Below are positions 17,501-25,110 of a stretch of 64,000 nucleotides of DNA, piece by piece. Each line of letters starts with the position of its first letter. Within the stretch, counting starts at the first letter, position 1. The notes beneath the pieces were generated by a model. It searched no databases and was not told the origin of the DNA. It was given only the letters and a program-made list of their open reading frames with translations. The DNA comes from an uncultured Duodenibacillus sp. (lineage in GTDB: Bacteria; Pseudomonadota; Gammaproteobacteria; Burkholderiales; Burkholderiaceae_F). Position numbers and translations under genes: made by a program. The stretch lies in assembly GCA_944390745.1 (NCBI GenBank), contig CALXQK010000010.1, positions 1 through 64,000 on the forward strand. The letters are read 5' to 3'.

Positions 17501-18715
17501 CTAGAGAACGGGCCCCTCCATGTAGAGCTCAAGCTGCTCGGCGTAGTCGAGCGTCTCCATCTTGGTCATGGTGCCCGAGGCAATCTCAAGCAGGTGTGCA
17601 AGAAACCTGTCGCCCTCCTTTTCAATCGACTCGGCGCGCGTCATGATGCCCGAGGAGTCGAAGTCGAAGTTGTCCGGCGAGCGGGCGTAGGCCTGCTCGT
17701 TGCCCGTGACGTACAGAAACGGCGAAACCACCGTCGGGTTGATGGCCGGCATCATCGGGTACTGCGGCATGGCGCCGCCGCCCATTTGATAGATCACCAG
17801 CGTCGCGCCGCAGGCGGTAAAGCAAAGCGGCAGCGACAGCGACGACATCCACGAGTCCACGAAGTACAGGCCGCGTCCGGCGGGGCGCTCGGCATACTTC
17901 AGCACGCCCTCGATGGGGGCGTGGCCGCTCTTGGCGATGGCGCCGAGCGACTTTTCCTCAAGCGTGGAGATGCCCGCGGCGATGTTGGCCGGAATCGGGT
18001 TGATCTCGCGGATGTCCTCGCCCGTGGAGCGGGCCTTCTCCTCCCAGTGCCGGGCGGCGGCGAGAATCTGCTCGCCCACCTCGGGCGTGCGGGCGCGGGC
18101 CGCAACGAGGTCCTCGGCGCCGATGATTTCGGTCGTCTCCGAGAAGAAGGCGGTGCCGCCAGCGGCAACCACGCGGTCAAACGCGGCGCCCACGCAGGGG
18201 TTGCCGGCAATGCCGGAGGTGGCGTCGGACGTGCCGCACTTCACGCCGAGGGTGAGCGAGGACAGCGGGCAGGGCGTGCGGCGTGCGCGGGAGGCCTCAA
18301 GAAGCACCTCGCGCGTCATCTTGAGCGTCTCGCCGATCACGCCGTAGCTGCCGCCGGCCTCGGTGAGGTAGACGATGCGGTAGGGCTTGCCGGTCTTTCT
18401 TGCCTCGGCCTCAAAGCGGTCTGCGCCCATGTTCTTGTAGGCGCTCTTCGTGGCGGGTTTGGTGGCCAGAAGCACGATGCCGCCCACATTGGCGTTGTTC
18501 ATCAGGCCGGTCATCGTGCGCACGATCACCTCGCGGTCGACCTCGGTGCGGCCCGTCTCCGCCGGAATCTCAAAGTGGCGCGTGCCGCGCGTCATCTTCT
18601 TGACGCTTGCCGCCACGAAGTTGAGCGAGCGGTTGATGGGCATCAACAGCACGTAGTTGCGCGCGCCCGCCTGTCCGTTGGGGCGCATGTAGCCCAGAAA
18701 GGTCTGCTGCGTCAT
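17501..18715 (-). CDS. UxaA-family lyase, large (catalytic) subunit
   Basis: Predicted cytoplasmic metal-dependent lyase of 404 aa, the catalytic part of the altronate dehydratase/galactarate dehydratase/sulfolactate sulfo-lyase family. Family-like stretches include YMRPNGQAGARNYVLLMPINRS at the start (shown in part), KCGTSDATSGIAGNPCVG in the middle and ICQ-like QMGGGAMPQYPMMPAINPTV later. The small SAF subunit is encoded just upstream with a 4-base overlap (ATGA). A two-chain layout resembles SuyAB more than the one-chain UxaA, but the substrate could be altronate, galactarate, sulfolactate or another 2-hydroxy acid. Confidence 0.78.
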   Translation of the reverse strand: MTQQTFLGYMRPNGQAGARNYVLLMPINRSLNFVAASVKKMTRGTRHFEIPAETGRTEVDREVIVRTMTGLMNNANVGGIVLLATKPATKSAYKNMGADRFEAEARKTGKPYRIVYLTEAGGSYGVIGETLKMTREVLLEASRARRTPCPLSSLTLGVKCGTSDATSGIAGNPCVGAAFDRVVAAGGTAFFSETTEIIGAEDLVAARARTPEVGEQILAAARHWEEKARSTGEDIREINPIPANIAAGISTLEEKSLGAIAKSGHAPIEGVLKYAERPAGRGLYFVDSWMSSLSLPLCFTACGATLVIYQMGGGAMPQYPMMPAINPTVVSPFLYVTGNEQAYARSPDNFDFDSSGIMTRAESIEKEGDRFLAHLLEIASGTMTKMETLDYAEQLELYMEGPVL

Positions 18716-19020
18716 TTGTTGTCTCCGTGTGCGGCGGCCAGATCACCACGGCCGCGGTTTCCCTCGATGTTGTGAACATGAACAAGCGCCCCGGGGGCGA
18801 TGTCCTGCAGGGCCAGTCCGATGGGGTGCGCGTACTTGACGACGACGGCGTGCCGCGCCATGGGCTTGACACAGATCTTGAAGCCGTAGGGGATGTTCTC
18901 GGTCGCGCGCACGTGCGCAACCGTCTTGCCGTGCAGGACGACTTCAACGTCGTCTCCTGCGGTGGTGGCCTGAAGCACCGTGGCGACGGTGTCCTCGGGC
19001 GTCAGTTGTAAAGCCTTCAT
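18712..19020 (-). CDS. UxaA-family lyase, small SAF-domain subunit
   Basis: A 102-aa SAF domain (beta-clip fold) of the type found at the N terminus of altronate dehydratase or as separate subunit SuyA. Visible are VEVVLHGKTVAHVRATENIPYGFK (in part) and the end AIGLALQDI-like HPIGLALQDIAPGALVHVHNIEG core. ATG 19020 with GGAG upstream is preferred; the open frame runs on upstream without similarity. It is translated first and its stop overlaps the large-subunit start by 4 bases. Confidence 0.8.
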   Translation of the reverse strand: MKALQLTPEDTVATVLQATTAGDDVEVVLHGKTVAHVRATENIPYGFKICVKPMARHAVVVKYAHPIGLALQDIAPGALVHVHNIEGNRGRGDLAAAHGDNK

Positions 19021-19071
19021 GGGAGTCTCTCCGCTGTGTTGCTGGTATGCCGGCAGGCCGATGAGCCGACC

Positions 19072-19095
19072 CGCAATGATTGTAGGAGCATTGCG
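19072..19095. promoter_or_regulatory. Inverted repeat flanking the lyase operon -10 box
   Basis: CGCAATG (19072-19078) and CATTGCG (19089-19095) are perfect inverted arms 10 bases apart. On the minus strand the space between them holds TACAAT (19084-19079), placed about 60 bases upstream of the SAF-subunit ATG. No -35 box is apparent. An operator for a dimeric regulator is the likely reading. Confidence 0.5.
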
Positions 19096-19158
19096 CGGTG
19101 CGGATCGCGGCCTTGTCGGGTTGCGGCCACACGTGCATTCCCTAAGGGGGTGGGGACG

Positions 19159-19195
19159 AAAAAAGCGCGGCAGGCCGTCTGCCGGCCTGCCGCGC
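19159..19195 (-). terminator. Terminator of mdaB
   Basis: GCGCGGCAGGCC and GGCCTGCCGCGC form a 12-base-pair stem, followed on the minus strand by six T. Confidence 0.8.
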
Positions 19196-19222
19196 GTTCT
19201 GAAGAAGGTCAGACGGGGGGCT

Positions 19223-19807
19223 CTAGAGATCCGCAAAGTTCTTGCGAACCAGCGCCGTAAAGCGCGCAAAGTCCGCCTCGTGCGTCGGATTCTTGATGAC
19301 GTCGTTGGCCATGAAGGTCTCGGCGGGGGTCATGCCGAGAAACTGAAACGTCTTGTGCGAGGGCGTCAGGACCGAGTCGATGCCCTTGCCCTCGAAGAAC
19401 TGGTCCGGTGCGGTGAAGGCGTTGAGCGGCGCATTCCAGGTGCACGAGAGCATGTAGCGCGCGGTGCGTCTGCCGCCGCGGCCGTAGTTGAGGTCCGGCG
19501 CCTCGCGCGTGCGTCCGTCGCCGTTGTTGACGCCCGGCACGCAGAAGACCTCGTCCATGTAGCGCTTGACCTGCCAGGGCGGAGCCATCCACCAGATGGG
19601 GGTCTGCAGGATAACGGCCCGGGCGCGCATCACCTTCTGCGCCTCGACCTCACGGTCCCAGTTGTCCTCGACCCGGGTGACGTCGACCGTCCAGCCCATC
19701 TGCTCGAGCGTTTTGCGGGCGAGCTCGGCGTAGTGGTGGTTGAGCGCGCCGCCCTGGCCGTGATAGCTGCAGCCGCCGTCAATGATGAGAGCGTACTCTT
19801 CCGACAT
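19223..19807 (-). CDS. mdaB: NADPH:quinone reductase MdaB
   Basis: Cytoplasmic flavodoxin-fold enzyme of 194 aa (E. coli MdaB has 193) that reduces quinones by two electrons, protecting against oxidative stress. Family motifs follow in order: IIDGGCSYHGQGGALN, TPIWWMAPPWQVKRYMDEVF, GDGRTR, YMLSCTWNAPLNAFTAPDQF and KTFQFLGM...TFMANDVIKNP. The gene is monocistronic, with its own terminator downstream and a sigma-32-like promoter upstream, which suggests heat- or stress-induced expression. Confidence 0.92.
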   Translation of the reverse strand: MSEEYALIIDGGCSYHGQGGALNHHYAELARKTLEQMGWTVDVTRVEDNWDREVEAQKVMRARAVILQTPIWWMAPPWQVKRYMDEVFCVPGVNNGDGRTREAPDLNYGRGGRRTARYMLSCTWNAPLNAFTAPDQFFEGKGIDSVLTPSHKTFQFLGMTPAETFMANDVIKNPTHEADFARFTALVRKNFADL

Positions 19808-19887
19808 CGATGCCTTCCTTTGCTTTCATGGGTGAATCATCCGTTCGCCCGCGGCGGACGCAGTCCGCCTGCAGGCGTCTTTTTTAT

Positions 19888-19916
19888 ACATGGCGTCGAG
19901 GGGGCGTTTTTTCAAG
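19888..19916 (-). promoter_or_regulatory. Sigma-32-type promoter of mdaB
   Basis: On the minus strand CTTGAAA (19916-19910) is followed after 14 bases by CGCCATGT (19895-19888). This matches the heat-shock consensus CTTGAAA-N(11-16)-CCCCATNT with one mismatch and has the same spacing and -10 variant as the clpB promoter at 63603-63631. Confidence 0.65.
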
Positions 19917-19962
19917 CCGCGGCAGGCGGCAGGAGCGAATGAAGGCAGCAAAAAAAGGCAAC

Positions 19963-19985
19963 AAAAAAGCCGCTTGATGCGGCTT
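19963..19985 (-). terminator. Terminator of tRNA-Glu
   Basis: AAGCCGC (19967-19973), loop TTGAT, GCGGCTT (19979-19985). On the minus strand the stem is followed by a T run. Confidence 0.8.
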
Positions 19986-20007
19986 CTTGTTCAAGAAACA
20001 AAGGTCT

Positions 20008-20083
20008 TGGCGTCCCTATGGGGATTCGAACCCCAGTTCTAACCGTGAGAGGGTCATGTCCTAGGCCTCTAGACGATAGGGAC
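20008..20083 (-). tRNA. tRNA-Glu (anticodon CTC)
   Basis: On the minus strand a complete cloverleaf starts GTCCCTATCGTCTAGAGGCC and ends in GGGACG-CCA. The anticodon stem is TGACC/GGTTA (one G-U pair), the loop CTCTCAC with anticodon CTC (plus-strand bases 20047-20049), and the T arm TGGGG-TTCGAAT-CCCCA. It reads GAG codons. Confidence 0.95.
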
Positions 20084-20173
20084 GAGAGGCTTTGTTTGTC
20101 AGAGATCGGTATTGTATGGGAGGAAAATAAAAAATGCAAGTCCTTTTGCAAAAAACTTCAAATGTTTCCTCCG

Positions 20174-20201
20174 GGGGCGAATTTCAGGAGAAATTCGCCC
20201 C
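20174..20201. repeat. Perfect 12-bp hairpin between rlmL and tRNA-Glu
   Basis: GGGGCGAATTTC (20174-20185), loop AGGA, GAAATTCGCCCC (20190-20201). It lies 24 bases past the rlmL-like stop codon. There is no adjacent T run, so it may be a weak terminator or an mRNA 3'-end stabiliser. Confidence 0.6.
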
Positions 20202-20225
20202 GCCAGCTGATTTTAACAGAGGGCG

Positions 20226-21410
20226 TCAGGACGCCTTCTGCGGGCTGCCGCGAAAGCTGCCGCGCACCATGTCGAAGCGAAAGAAACGGCACTCGAGCGG
20301 CCCGTTGAAGAGCGGAATCTTGCGCGACTCCGACAGCCGCATCTGGCGCGGGAGGTTGCGGTCGCTCGTCAGAAGCCATGCCGTCCAGCCCGGGAAGTTG
20401 TGCTTGAGGTTGTCCGAGACGTTCTTCATCATCGAGGCCACTGAGGCGCTCTTGGGGTTGGACTGCTCGCCGTAGGGCGGGTTGGCGATGACAAGGCCCT
20501 CGGCGGCGGGAGCCGCAACGCTGCGGGCGTCGCACTGCGAAAACGTCAGCCTGCCGTCCTCAAGAAGGGCGCCGAGCCCCGCGGCGCGGGCGTTTTCCTC
20601 GGCCTTGCCGACCACGATCGAGCTGATGTCGCTTGCGGCAATGCGCACGTCGGCATGAAGGTTCACGCAGCTGCGGGCATCGTCCTTGATCTCAAGCCAC
20701 AGATCGCGGTCAAAGTCCGAGAAGTTCTCAAAGAGAAAGGCGCGCGACAATCCCGGAGCCATGCCGCAGGCCGCGCGGGCGGCCTCGATGGCGATCGTGC
20801 CCGAGCCGCAGAAGGGGTCCACCAAGGGCTTGTCGGGCGTCCAGCCCGCAAGCATCAGAAGGCCGCTTGCGAGGTTTTCCTTGAGCGGCGCCTCGCCCTT
20901 GTCGCGGCGCCAGCCGCGCTTGAAGAGCGCCTCGCCGCACAGGTCAAGATAAAACGTGCAGTAGCGCGCATCGACAAAGGCAAAGATGCGGATGTCCGGG
21001 TGCGCACGATCGACATTCGGGCGCGTCTGCATGAAGTGGTTGAAGCGGTCGCAGATGCCGTCCTTGATGCGCAGCAGCGCAAAGTCAAGGCTTCTCAGGG
21101 GCGAGCGGTGGGCGTTGATGTCGATGCGGATCGACTGCCCGGGCCCGAAGTGCTCCTCCCAGCGGGTGCGGCAGGCGAAGTTGTAGATGTCCTCGGCGTC
21201 GTAATAGTCCGAGGCGGCCAGCCGCATGAGGATGCGGCTGGCGATGCGCGAATTGAGGCACGCGCGCATCGCGCAGGCCTGCGAGCCTGAAAAGAAGACT
21301 CCGCCCCGGGCGGCCTTGACCTCGGAGGCGCCGCAGGCGCGCAGCTCCTCGACAATAAGGGATTCAAGCCCCAGGGGACAGATTGCGTAAAAGGATGTTT
21401 TCTTGGCCAT
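20226..21410 (-). CDS. rlmL: THUMP-domain 23S rRNA guanine-N2 methyltransferase, RlmL-like
   Basis: SAM-dependent RNA methyltransferase of 394 aa. The N terminus (about residues 1-160) is a ferredoxin-like plus THUMP region for RNA binding, beginning FYAICPLGLESLIVEEL. The Rossmann catalytic part has the SAM motif LVDPFCGSGTIAIEAA near residue 200 and the N6/N2-methylation motif NPPYGEQ near 310. It corresponds to the N-terminal half of E. coli RlmKL, matching the split form outside Gammaproteobacteria. It starts 11 bases after proA and is probably co-transcribed with it. Confidence 0.85.
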   Translation of the reverse strand: MAKKTSFYAICPLGLESLIVEELRACGASEVKAARGGVFFSGSQACAMRACLNSRIASRILMRLAASDYYDAEDIYNFACRTRWEEHFGPGQSIRIDINAHRSPLRSLDFALLRIKDGICDRFNHFMQTRPNVDRAHPDIRIFAFVDARYCTFYLDLCGEALFKRGWRRDKGEAPLKENLASGLLMLAGWTPDKPLVDPFCGSGTIAIEAARAACGMAPGLSRAFLFENFSDFDRDLWLEIKDDARSCVNLHADVRIAASDISSIVVGKAEENARAAGLGALLEDGRLTFSQCDARSVAAPAAEGLVIANPPYGEQSNPKSASVASMMKNVSDNLKHNFPGWTAWLLTSDRNLPRQMRLSESRKIPLFNGPLECRFFRFDMVRGSFRGSPQKAS

Positions 21411-21421
21411 GATGCATGAAG

Positions 21422-22723
21422 CTAGTGCCGGCCCTCGCCGTGGCCGGTAACGATGTACTTGAGGCTCGTGAGCCCCTCCAGACCCACGGGGCCGCGGGCG
21501 TGCAGCTTGCCGGTGCTGATGCCGATCTCGGCGCCCAGGCCGTACTCGTAGCCGTCGGCAAGCCGCGTCGAGCAGTTGATCATGACGCTGCCGCTGTCGA
21601 CCTCGCGCAGGAAGCGCTGCGCGGCCGTGTAGTCGTTGGTGATGATGGCGTCGGTGTGGTGCGAGCCGTGCCGCGCGATGAAGTCGATGGCCGCATCGAG
21701 GCTGTCGACGGCGGCAATGGAGATGATGGGGGCGTTGTACTCCGTATCCCAGTCCTCGGGCGCGGCGGCGCAGGCATTGATGCCGGCGCGCGAGAGCACG
21801 GCAAGCGATGCGGCGTCGCAGCGCATTTCCACGCCCTTTTGCGCAAAGACGGCCCCGATGCGCGGCAGAAACGCCTCAAGCACCGCCTGGTGCACGAGCA
21901 GCGTCTCGGTGGCGTTGCACGGCGAGAAGCGCTGCGTCTTGGCGTTGTCGACGACCGAAAGGGCCATGTCGAGGTCGGCCGCAGCGTCGACGTACGTGTG
22001 GCAGATGCCGTCGAGGTGGTGAATCATCTCGATGCGGCACTCCTCGCGCAGGCGGGCGATGAGGCCCTTGCCGCCGCGCGGGATGATGACGTCGACAAGG
22101 CCGCGGGCGCGGATCATTTCCGACACAAAGGCCCGGTCGGGCGTCGGCGCGGTCATCACGGCGTCGGCGGGCAGCCCCGCCGAGGCCAGCGCGCGCCGCA
22201 CGAATTCGCCGAGCACGCGGTTGGTTTCAAAGGCCTCCGAGCCGCCGCGCAAAATGACGGCGTTGCCCGACTTGATTGTGAGCGCCGCCGCGTCAATCGT
22301 CACGTTCGGGCGCGACTCGTAGATGATGCCGACCACGCCCAGGGGCACCCGCATGCGGCCGACGGCAATGCCCGAGGGCTGCACGTGCACGTCTGAAATC
22401 TCGCCCACCGGGTCGGCAAGCGAGGCGATCTGCTCGCAGCCCTGCGCCATGCCCTCAAGCACGGCATCGGTGACGGTCAGGCGGTCAACGAAGCTCTCCT
22501 TGTACTGTGCGGCGCGGGCTCGGTCGAGATCAAGCGCATTGGCCCGCTGCACGGCCTCGCGCCCCTCGCGCAGGCTTTGCGCTAGCGTGCGCAGCGCCTC
22601 ATTTTTCGCAGCCGTGCCCGCCCGGGCAAGCTCGCGCGCGGCATCGCGGGCGCGGGCGCCCGTCTCAAGCATCAGGCGGTGATAGTCGGGCGTTGCGCCC
22701 GTGGTGTTGTGCATGTCAGTCAT
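21422..22723 (-). CDS. proA: Gamma-glutamyl phosphate reductase ProA
   Basis: Second enzyme of proline synthesis; reduces gamma-glutamyl phosphate to glutamate semialdehyde with NADPH in the cytoplasm. The 433-aa length is slightly above the family norm (about 417) because of an N-terminal extension. Catalytic Cys269 lies in FSPCNATETLLVH; substrate-loop YESRPNVTIDAAAL is at 135-148 and IIPRGGKGLI at 213-222. Partner proB is not in this window. It follows holA and lptE on the minus strand, an arrangement usual in Burkholderiales. Confidence 0.95.
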   Translation of the reverse strand: MTDMHNTTGATPDYHRLMLETGARARDAARELARAGTAAKNEALRTLAQSLREGREAVQRANALDLDRARAAQYKESFVDRLTVTDAVLEGMAQGCEQIASLADPVGEISDVHVQPSGIAVGRMRVPLGVVGIIYESRPNVTIDAAALTIKSGNAVILRGGSEAFETNRVLGEFVRRALASAGLPADAVMTAPTPDRAFVSEMIRARGLVDVIIPRGGKGLIARLREECRIEMIHHLDGICHTYVDAAADLDMALSVVDNAKTQRFSPCNATETLLVHQAVLEAFLPRIGAVFAQKGVEMRCDAASLAVLSRAGINACAAAPEDWDTEYNAPIISIAAVDSLDAAIDFIARHGSHHTDAIITNDYTAAQRFLREVDSGSVMINCSTRLADGYEYGLGAEIGISTGKLHARGPVGLEGLTSLKYIVTGHGEGRH

Positions 22724-22812
22724 GGCCGTCGAAAGCAGAACAGTGATGATGGCGGGCCCGGGGGCGGGCGGTCGAAAAAGACGGCTGCGCCCCGGCTCGT
22801 CCGGGAATGTCC

Positions 22813-23823
22813 TCAGCGTGCCAGAAAGCTCGCAAGGCTTGCAAGTTCAATCCAGGCATCGGAGTCGCGGTCAGCGACCACGAGCCCCTTGGAGATCTTA
22901 TCGATATCGGCCGCAAGCATCAGCGCGCTTGCCAGCTTGCGGGCGCTCATGCGGCGGCTTGCCGCCATCGCGCGGCGCTTGCGCTCCCGGGGGAAGATGC
23001 GGAGCCGCTCGGCGGCCGCAGCCTGCGCGACGCCCTGGTCCATCAGCACGCGCAGCCGGAGCGCACAGCGTATGTCCTCGGAAATTGCCCACAGAAAGGA
23101 GGGAATCGCCTCGCCCTTGGCGCGCAGGTTCTCAAGAATGCGCACGGCCTTGGCGCCGTCGCCTCCGAAGACGGCCTCGAGCAGATTCTCGGCGTCAAAG
23201 CTTGCCACGTCGAGCACCGAGCCGGACACGTCGTCGGCGGTGACGTGGTGATCCCTTCCGAAGCGATAGTAAAGCTTGAGCACCTCCTGGTTGGCCGCAA
23301 GCAGGTTGCCCTCGCAGCGCTCGCTCAGGATCTCCACGGCCTCGGCCTGCGCCGTGAGCCCAAGGCGTCCGAGCCGCTCCCGAAACCAGGCCGGAAGCTC
23401 GCGGGCCGAAACCAGAGCGCACTCGACGGTTCGGGCGGCGGCCGTGAGCTTCTTGTACCAGGCCGCGCTTCTGAGCGACCAGTCCCAGGGGATGGTGATG
23501 ATGACAACCACGCCCTCGAGCGGCGTCTGGGACAGCTGCGAGAGCACCTCGGCGCCCTTGACGCCGGGCTTGGGCGAGGCGAGCCTCAGCTCGACGATCT
23601 TCTTGTCGCCAAACAGACTCATCGCCTGGCAGGCGTCGAAGAGCTTGCTCCAGTCCCAGACGGCGGAGGCGTTGAGCACCTCGCGCTCGGTGCAGCCCTC
23701 CTGGCGCGCCTTGCTGCGGATCATGTCGGCAGCTTCAAGCATCAGCAGGGGCTCTTCGCCCGTCACCACCCACAGCGGGGCAAGCGCGGTCTTGAGCCCG
23801 GCGGCGAGATCCTGGAATTGCAT
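22813..23823 (-). CDS. holA: DNA polymerase III delta subunit HolA
   Basis: Clamp-loader subunit that opens the beta sliding clamp, 336 aa (E. coli 343). The family features are an AAA+-like fold without a functional Walker motif: LWVVTGEEPLLMLEAADMIR near residue 18, FGDKKIVELRLASPKPGVKG near 72, and a helical C-terminal collar domain from about residue 215 (WAISEDIRCALRLRVLMDQG). It lies 38 bases after lptE, so translation is likely from the same message. Confidence 0.93.
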   Translation of the reverse strand: MQFQDLAAGLKTALAPLWVVTGEEPLLMLEAADMIRSKARQEGCTEREVLNASAVWDWSKLFDACQAMSLFGDKKIVELRLASPKPGVKGAEVLSQLSQTPLEGVVVIITIPWDWSLRSAAWYKKLTAAARTVECALVSARELPAWFRERLGRLGLTAQAEAVEILSERCEGNLLAANQEVLKLYYRFGRDHHVTADDVSGSVLDVASFDAENLLEAVFGGDGAKAVRILENLRAKGEAIPSFLWAISEDIRCALRLRVLMDQGVAQAAAAERLRIFPRERKRRAMAASRRMSARKLASALMLAADIDKISKGLVVADRDSDAWIELASLASFLAR

Positions 23824-23861
23824 GTCTTGAAAAAAGATCCTTGAAGCGATCCCCGGGGCGG

Positions 23862-24398
23862 TCAGGGCGCCGGGGCGTCCCCGTCCTCAAGCGGATCGGC
23901 CTCCTTGACGGGCTGGGCGCGCTCGATGCGGCGGATGATCTGCGAGGCGAGGTCGGCCTGGATTTCGTCGACCACGCGCGCCTCCTCATTGTCGCGGCTC
24001 AGATAGTCGTCCTCGTCGTAGCTGATCTCGCGCAGCGCCACGAGCGTCGTGTCGGGCAGGTACGGAGTGCCGCGCGGCGTGGTGAGCCTGAACTGCACGA
24101 CGTACTTGAGCTCGTACTCGCGGGCCTCGCCCTCGGCGTTGTAGGAGATGATGTTGCGCTCGCGCGTTTCGCGCGTGATCCTCAGGATGGCCTGGGCGTT
24201 GTCGGGCGAGTCGCTGATCGACACGTTCGAGCCCGCGCGCAGCAGCCGGGCAATGCGCGCCGCAAAGGGCGTGTTGCGGTTCATGTCGAGATAGATCGTC
24301 TCAAAGGGCAGCATAAAGCGCCCGCGCAGGCGGAATCCGCATCCGGCCAGCGGCAGGCTGGCGGCGGCCGCAAGCAGGGTGCGGCGGGTCAGTGTCAT
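23862..24398 (-). CDS. lptE: LPS-assembly lipoprotein LptE
   Basis: Outer-membrane lipoprotein of 178 aa that plugs the LptD barrel and helps insert lipopolysaccharide. The N terminus MTLTRRTLLAAAASLPLAGC ends in a lipobox with Cys20, followed by the family hallmark GFRLRG. I chose ATG 24398 because it gives a compact signal peptide; the frame stays open upstream. A TATAAT -10 sits at 24456-24451 on the minus strand. The usual upstream partner leuS is 3.7 kb away, separated by a divergent block. Confidence 0.9.
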   Translation of the reverse strand: MTLTRRTLLAAAASLPLAGCGFRLRGRFMLPFETIYLDMNRNTPFAARIARLLRAGSNVSISDSPDNAQAILRITRETRERNIISYNAEGEAREYELKYVVQFRLTTPRGTPYLPDTTLVALREISYDEDDYLSRDNEEARVVDEIQADLASQIIRRIERAQPVKEADPLEDGDAPAP

Positions 24399-24450
24399 GG
24401 TTGCAAAACGTGTGTGGGTCCCCATCGGGGATGAAAAAAACGGGCACTTC

Positions 24451-24456
24451 ATTATA
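24451..24456 (-). promoter_or_regulatory. Candidate -10 box of the lptE-holA-proA unit
   Basis: A perfect TATAAT on the minus strand 53 bases upstream of the lptE ATG. No convincing -35 box is visible. Confidence 0.4.
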
Positions 24457-24509
24457 AAAGCCGCGTGCGGGCCGGGGCGCGCCCGTGGGGAGCAAGGCCG
24501 TTTCTTGTC

Positions 24510-24560
24510 TAAAATGGATGAACGCGCCGCGCATGCCGTTCTCATGGGAACGGCATGCGC
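24510..24560 (+). promoter_or_regulatory. mobB leader: TAAAAT box and 13-bp hairpin
   Basis: TAAAAT (24510-24515) could serve as -10. Starting about 14 bases later, GCGCATGCCGTTC (24529-24541) and GAACGGCATGCGC (24548-24560) form a perfect 13-base-pair stem around TCATGG. There is no T run, so it is not a simple terminator. It lies 43 bases before the mobB ATG. An operator or a 5' leader structure is possible; it does not fit the ModE consensus. Confidence 0.45.
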
Positions 24561-24603
24561 GCACGACAACATGTAGAGCAATTTCCGGACAGGGGGACTC
24601 GCG

Positions 24604-25110
24604 ATGTTTGCCGTCGGATTCGTCGGCCCTTCAGGCGTGGGCAAAACAACACTCATGGAAAAGGTGCTTGCACGGCTCGTGAGCCGGGGACGCAGCGTTT
24701 CGGCCGTCAAGAGCACGCACCACGACACCGATCTGGACAGCCCCGGCAAGGACAGCTGGCGGTTTCGCACGGCCGGCGCGAGCGAGGTCGTGCTCGCCGG
24801 GCAGAAGCGCTGGGCGCTGATGCGCGAGACGGCCGAGCAGAGCGTCTCGCTCAGGGAGATTCTCAGCCGCATGGATGCCGTCGACATCGTTCTCGTCGAG
24901 GGCTACAAGGGCGAGGAGGGAATTCCCCGCATTCTTGTGCACCGCAGGGACTGCGAGCAGGCGCTTGCGATGCTCCCCGGCGTGGCGGCCATCGCCACCG
25001 ACGATCCGGATCTTGACATTCCCGAGGGCGTTGCCCGGCTCGACATCAACAGTCCGGGCGCCGTCGCCAATTTTGTTGTGACCTTGAAGGCTGACAGTGA
25101 TCACCTATAA
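24604..25110 (+). CDS. mobB: Molybdopterin-guanine dinucleotide synthesis adaptor MobB
   Basis: GTP-binding accessory protein of molybdenum cofactor maturation, 168 aa (E. coli 170). The P-loop GPSGVGKTTLMEK is at residues 8-20, KSTHHDTDLDSPGKDSWR at 36-53 fits the family, and DIVLVEGYKGE near 100 is its Walker-B-like signature. It is first in a plus-strand Moco operon and overlaps moeA by 14 bases. Partner mobA is not in the window. Confidence 0.92.
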   Translation: MFAVGFVGPSGVGKTTLMEKVLARLVSRGRSVSAVKSTHHDTDLDSPGKDSWRFRTAGASEVVLAGQKRWALMRETAEQSVSLREILSRMDAVDIVLVEGYKGEEGIPRILVHRRDCEQALAMLPGVAAIATDDPDLDIPEGVARLDINSPGAVANFVVTLKADSDHL

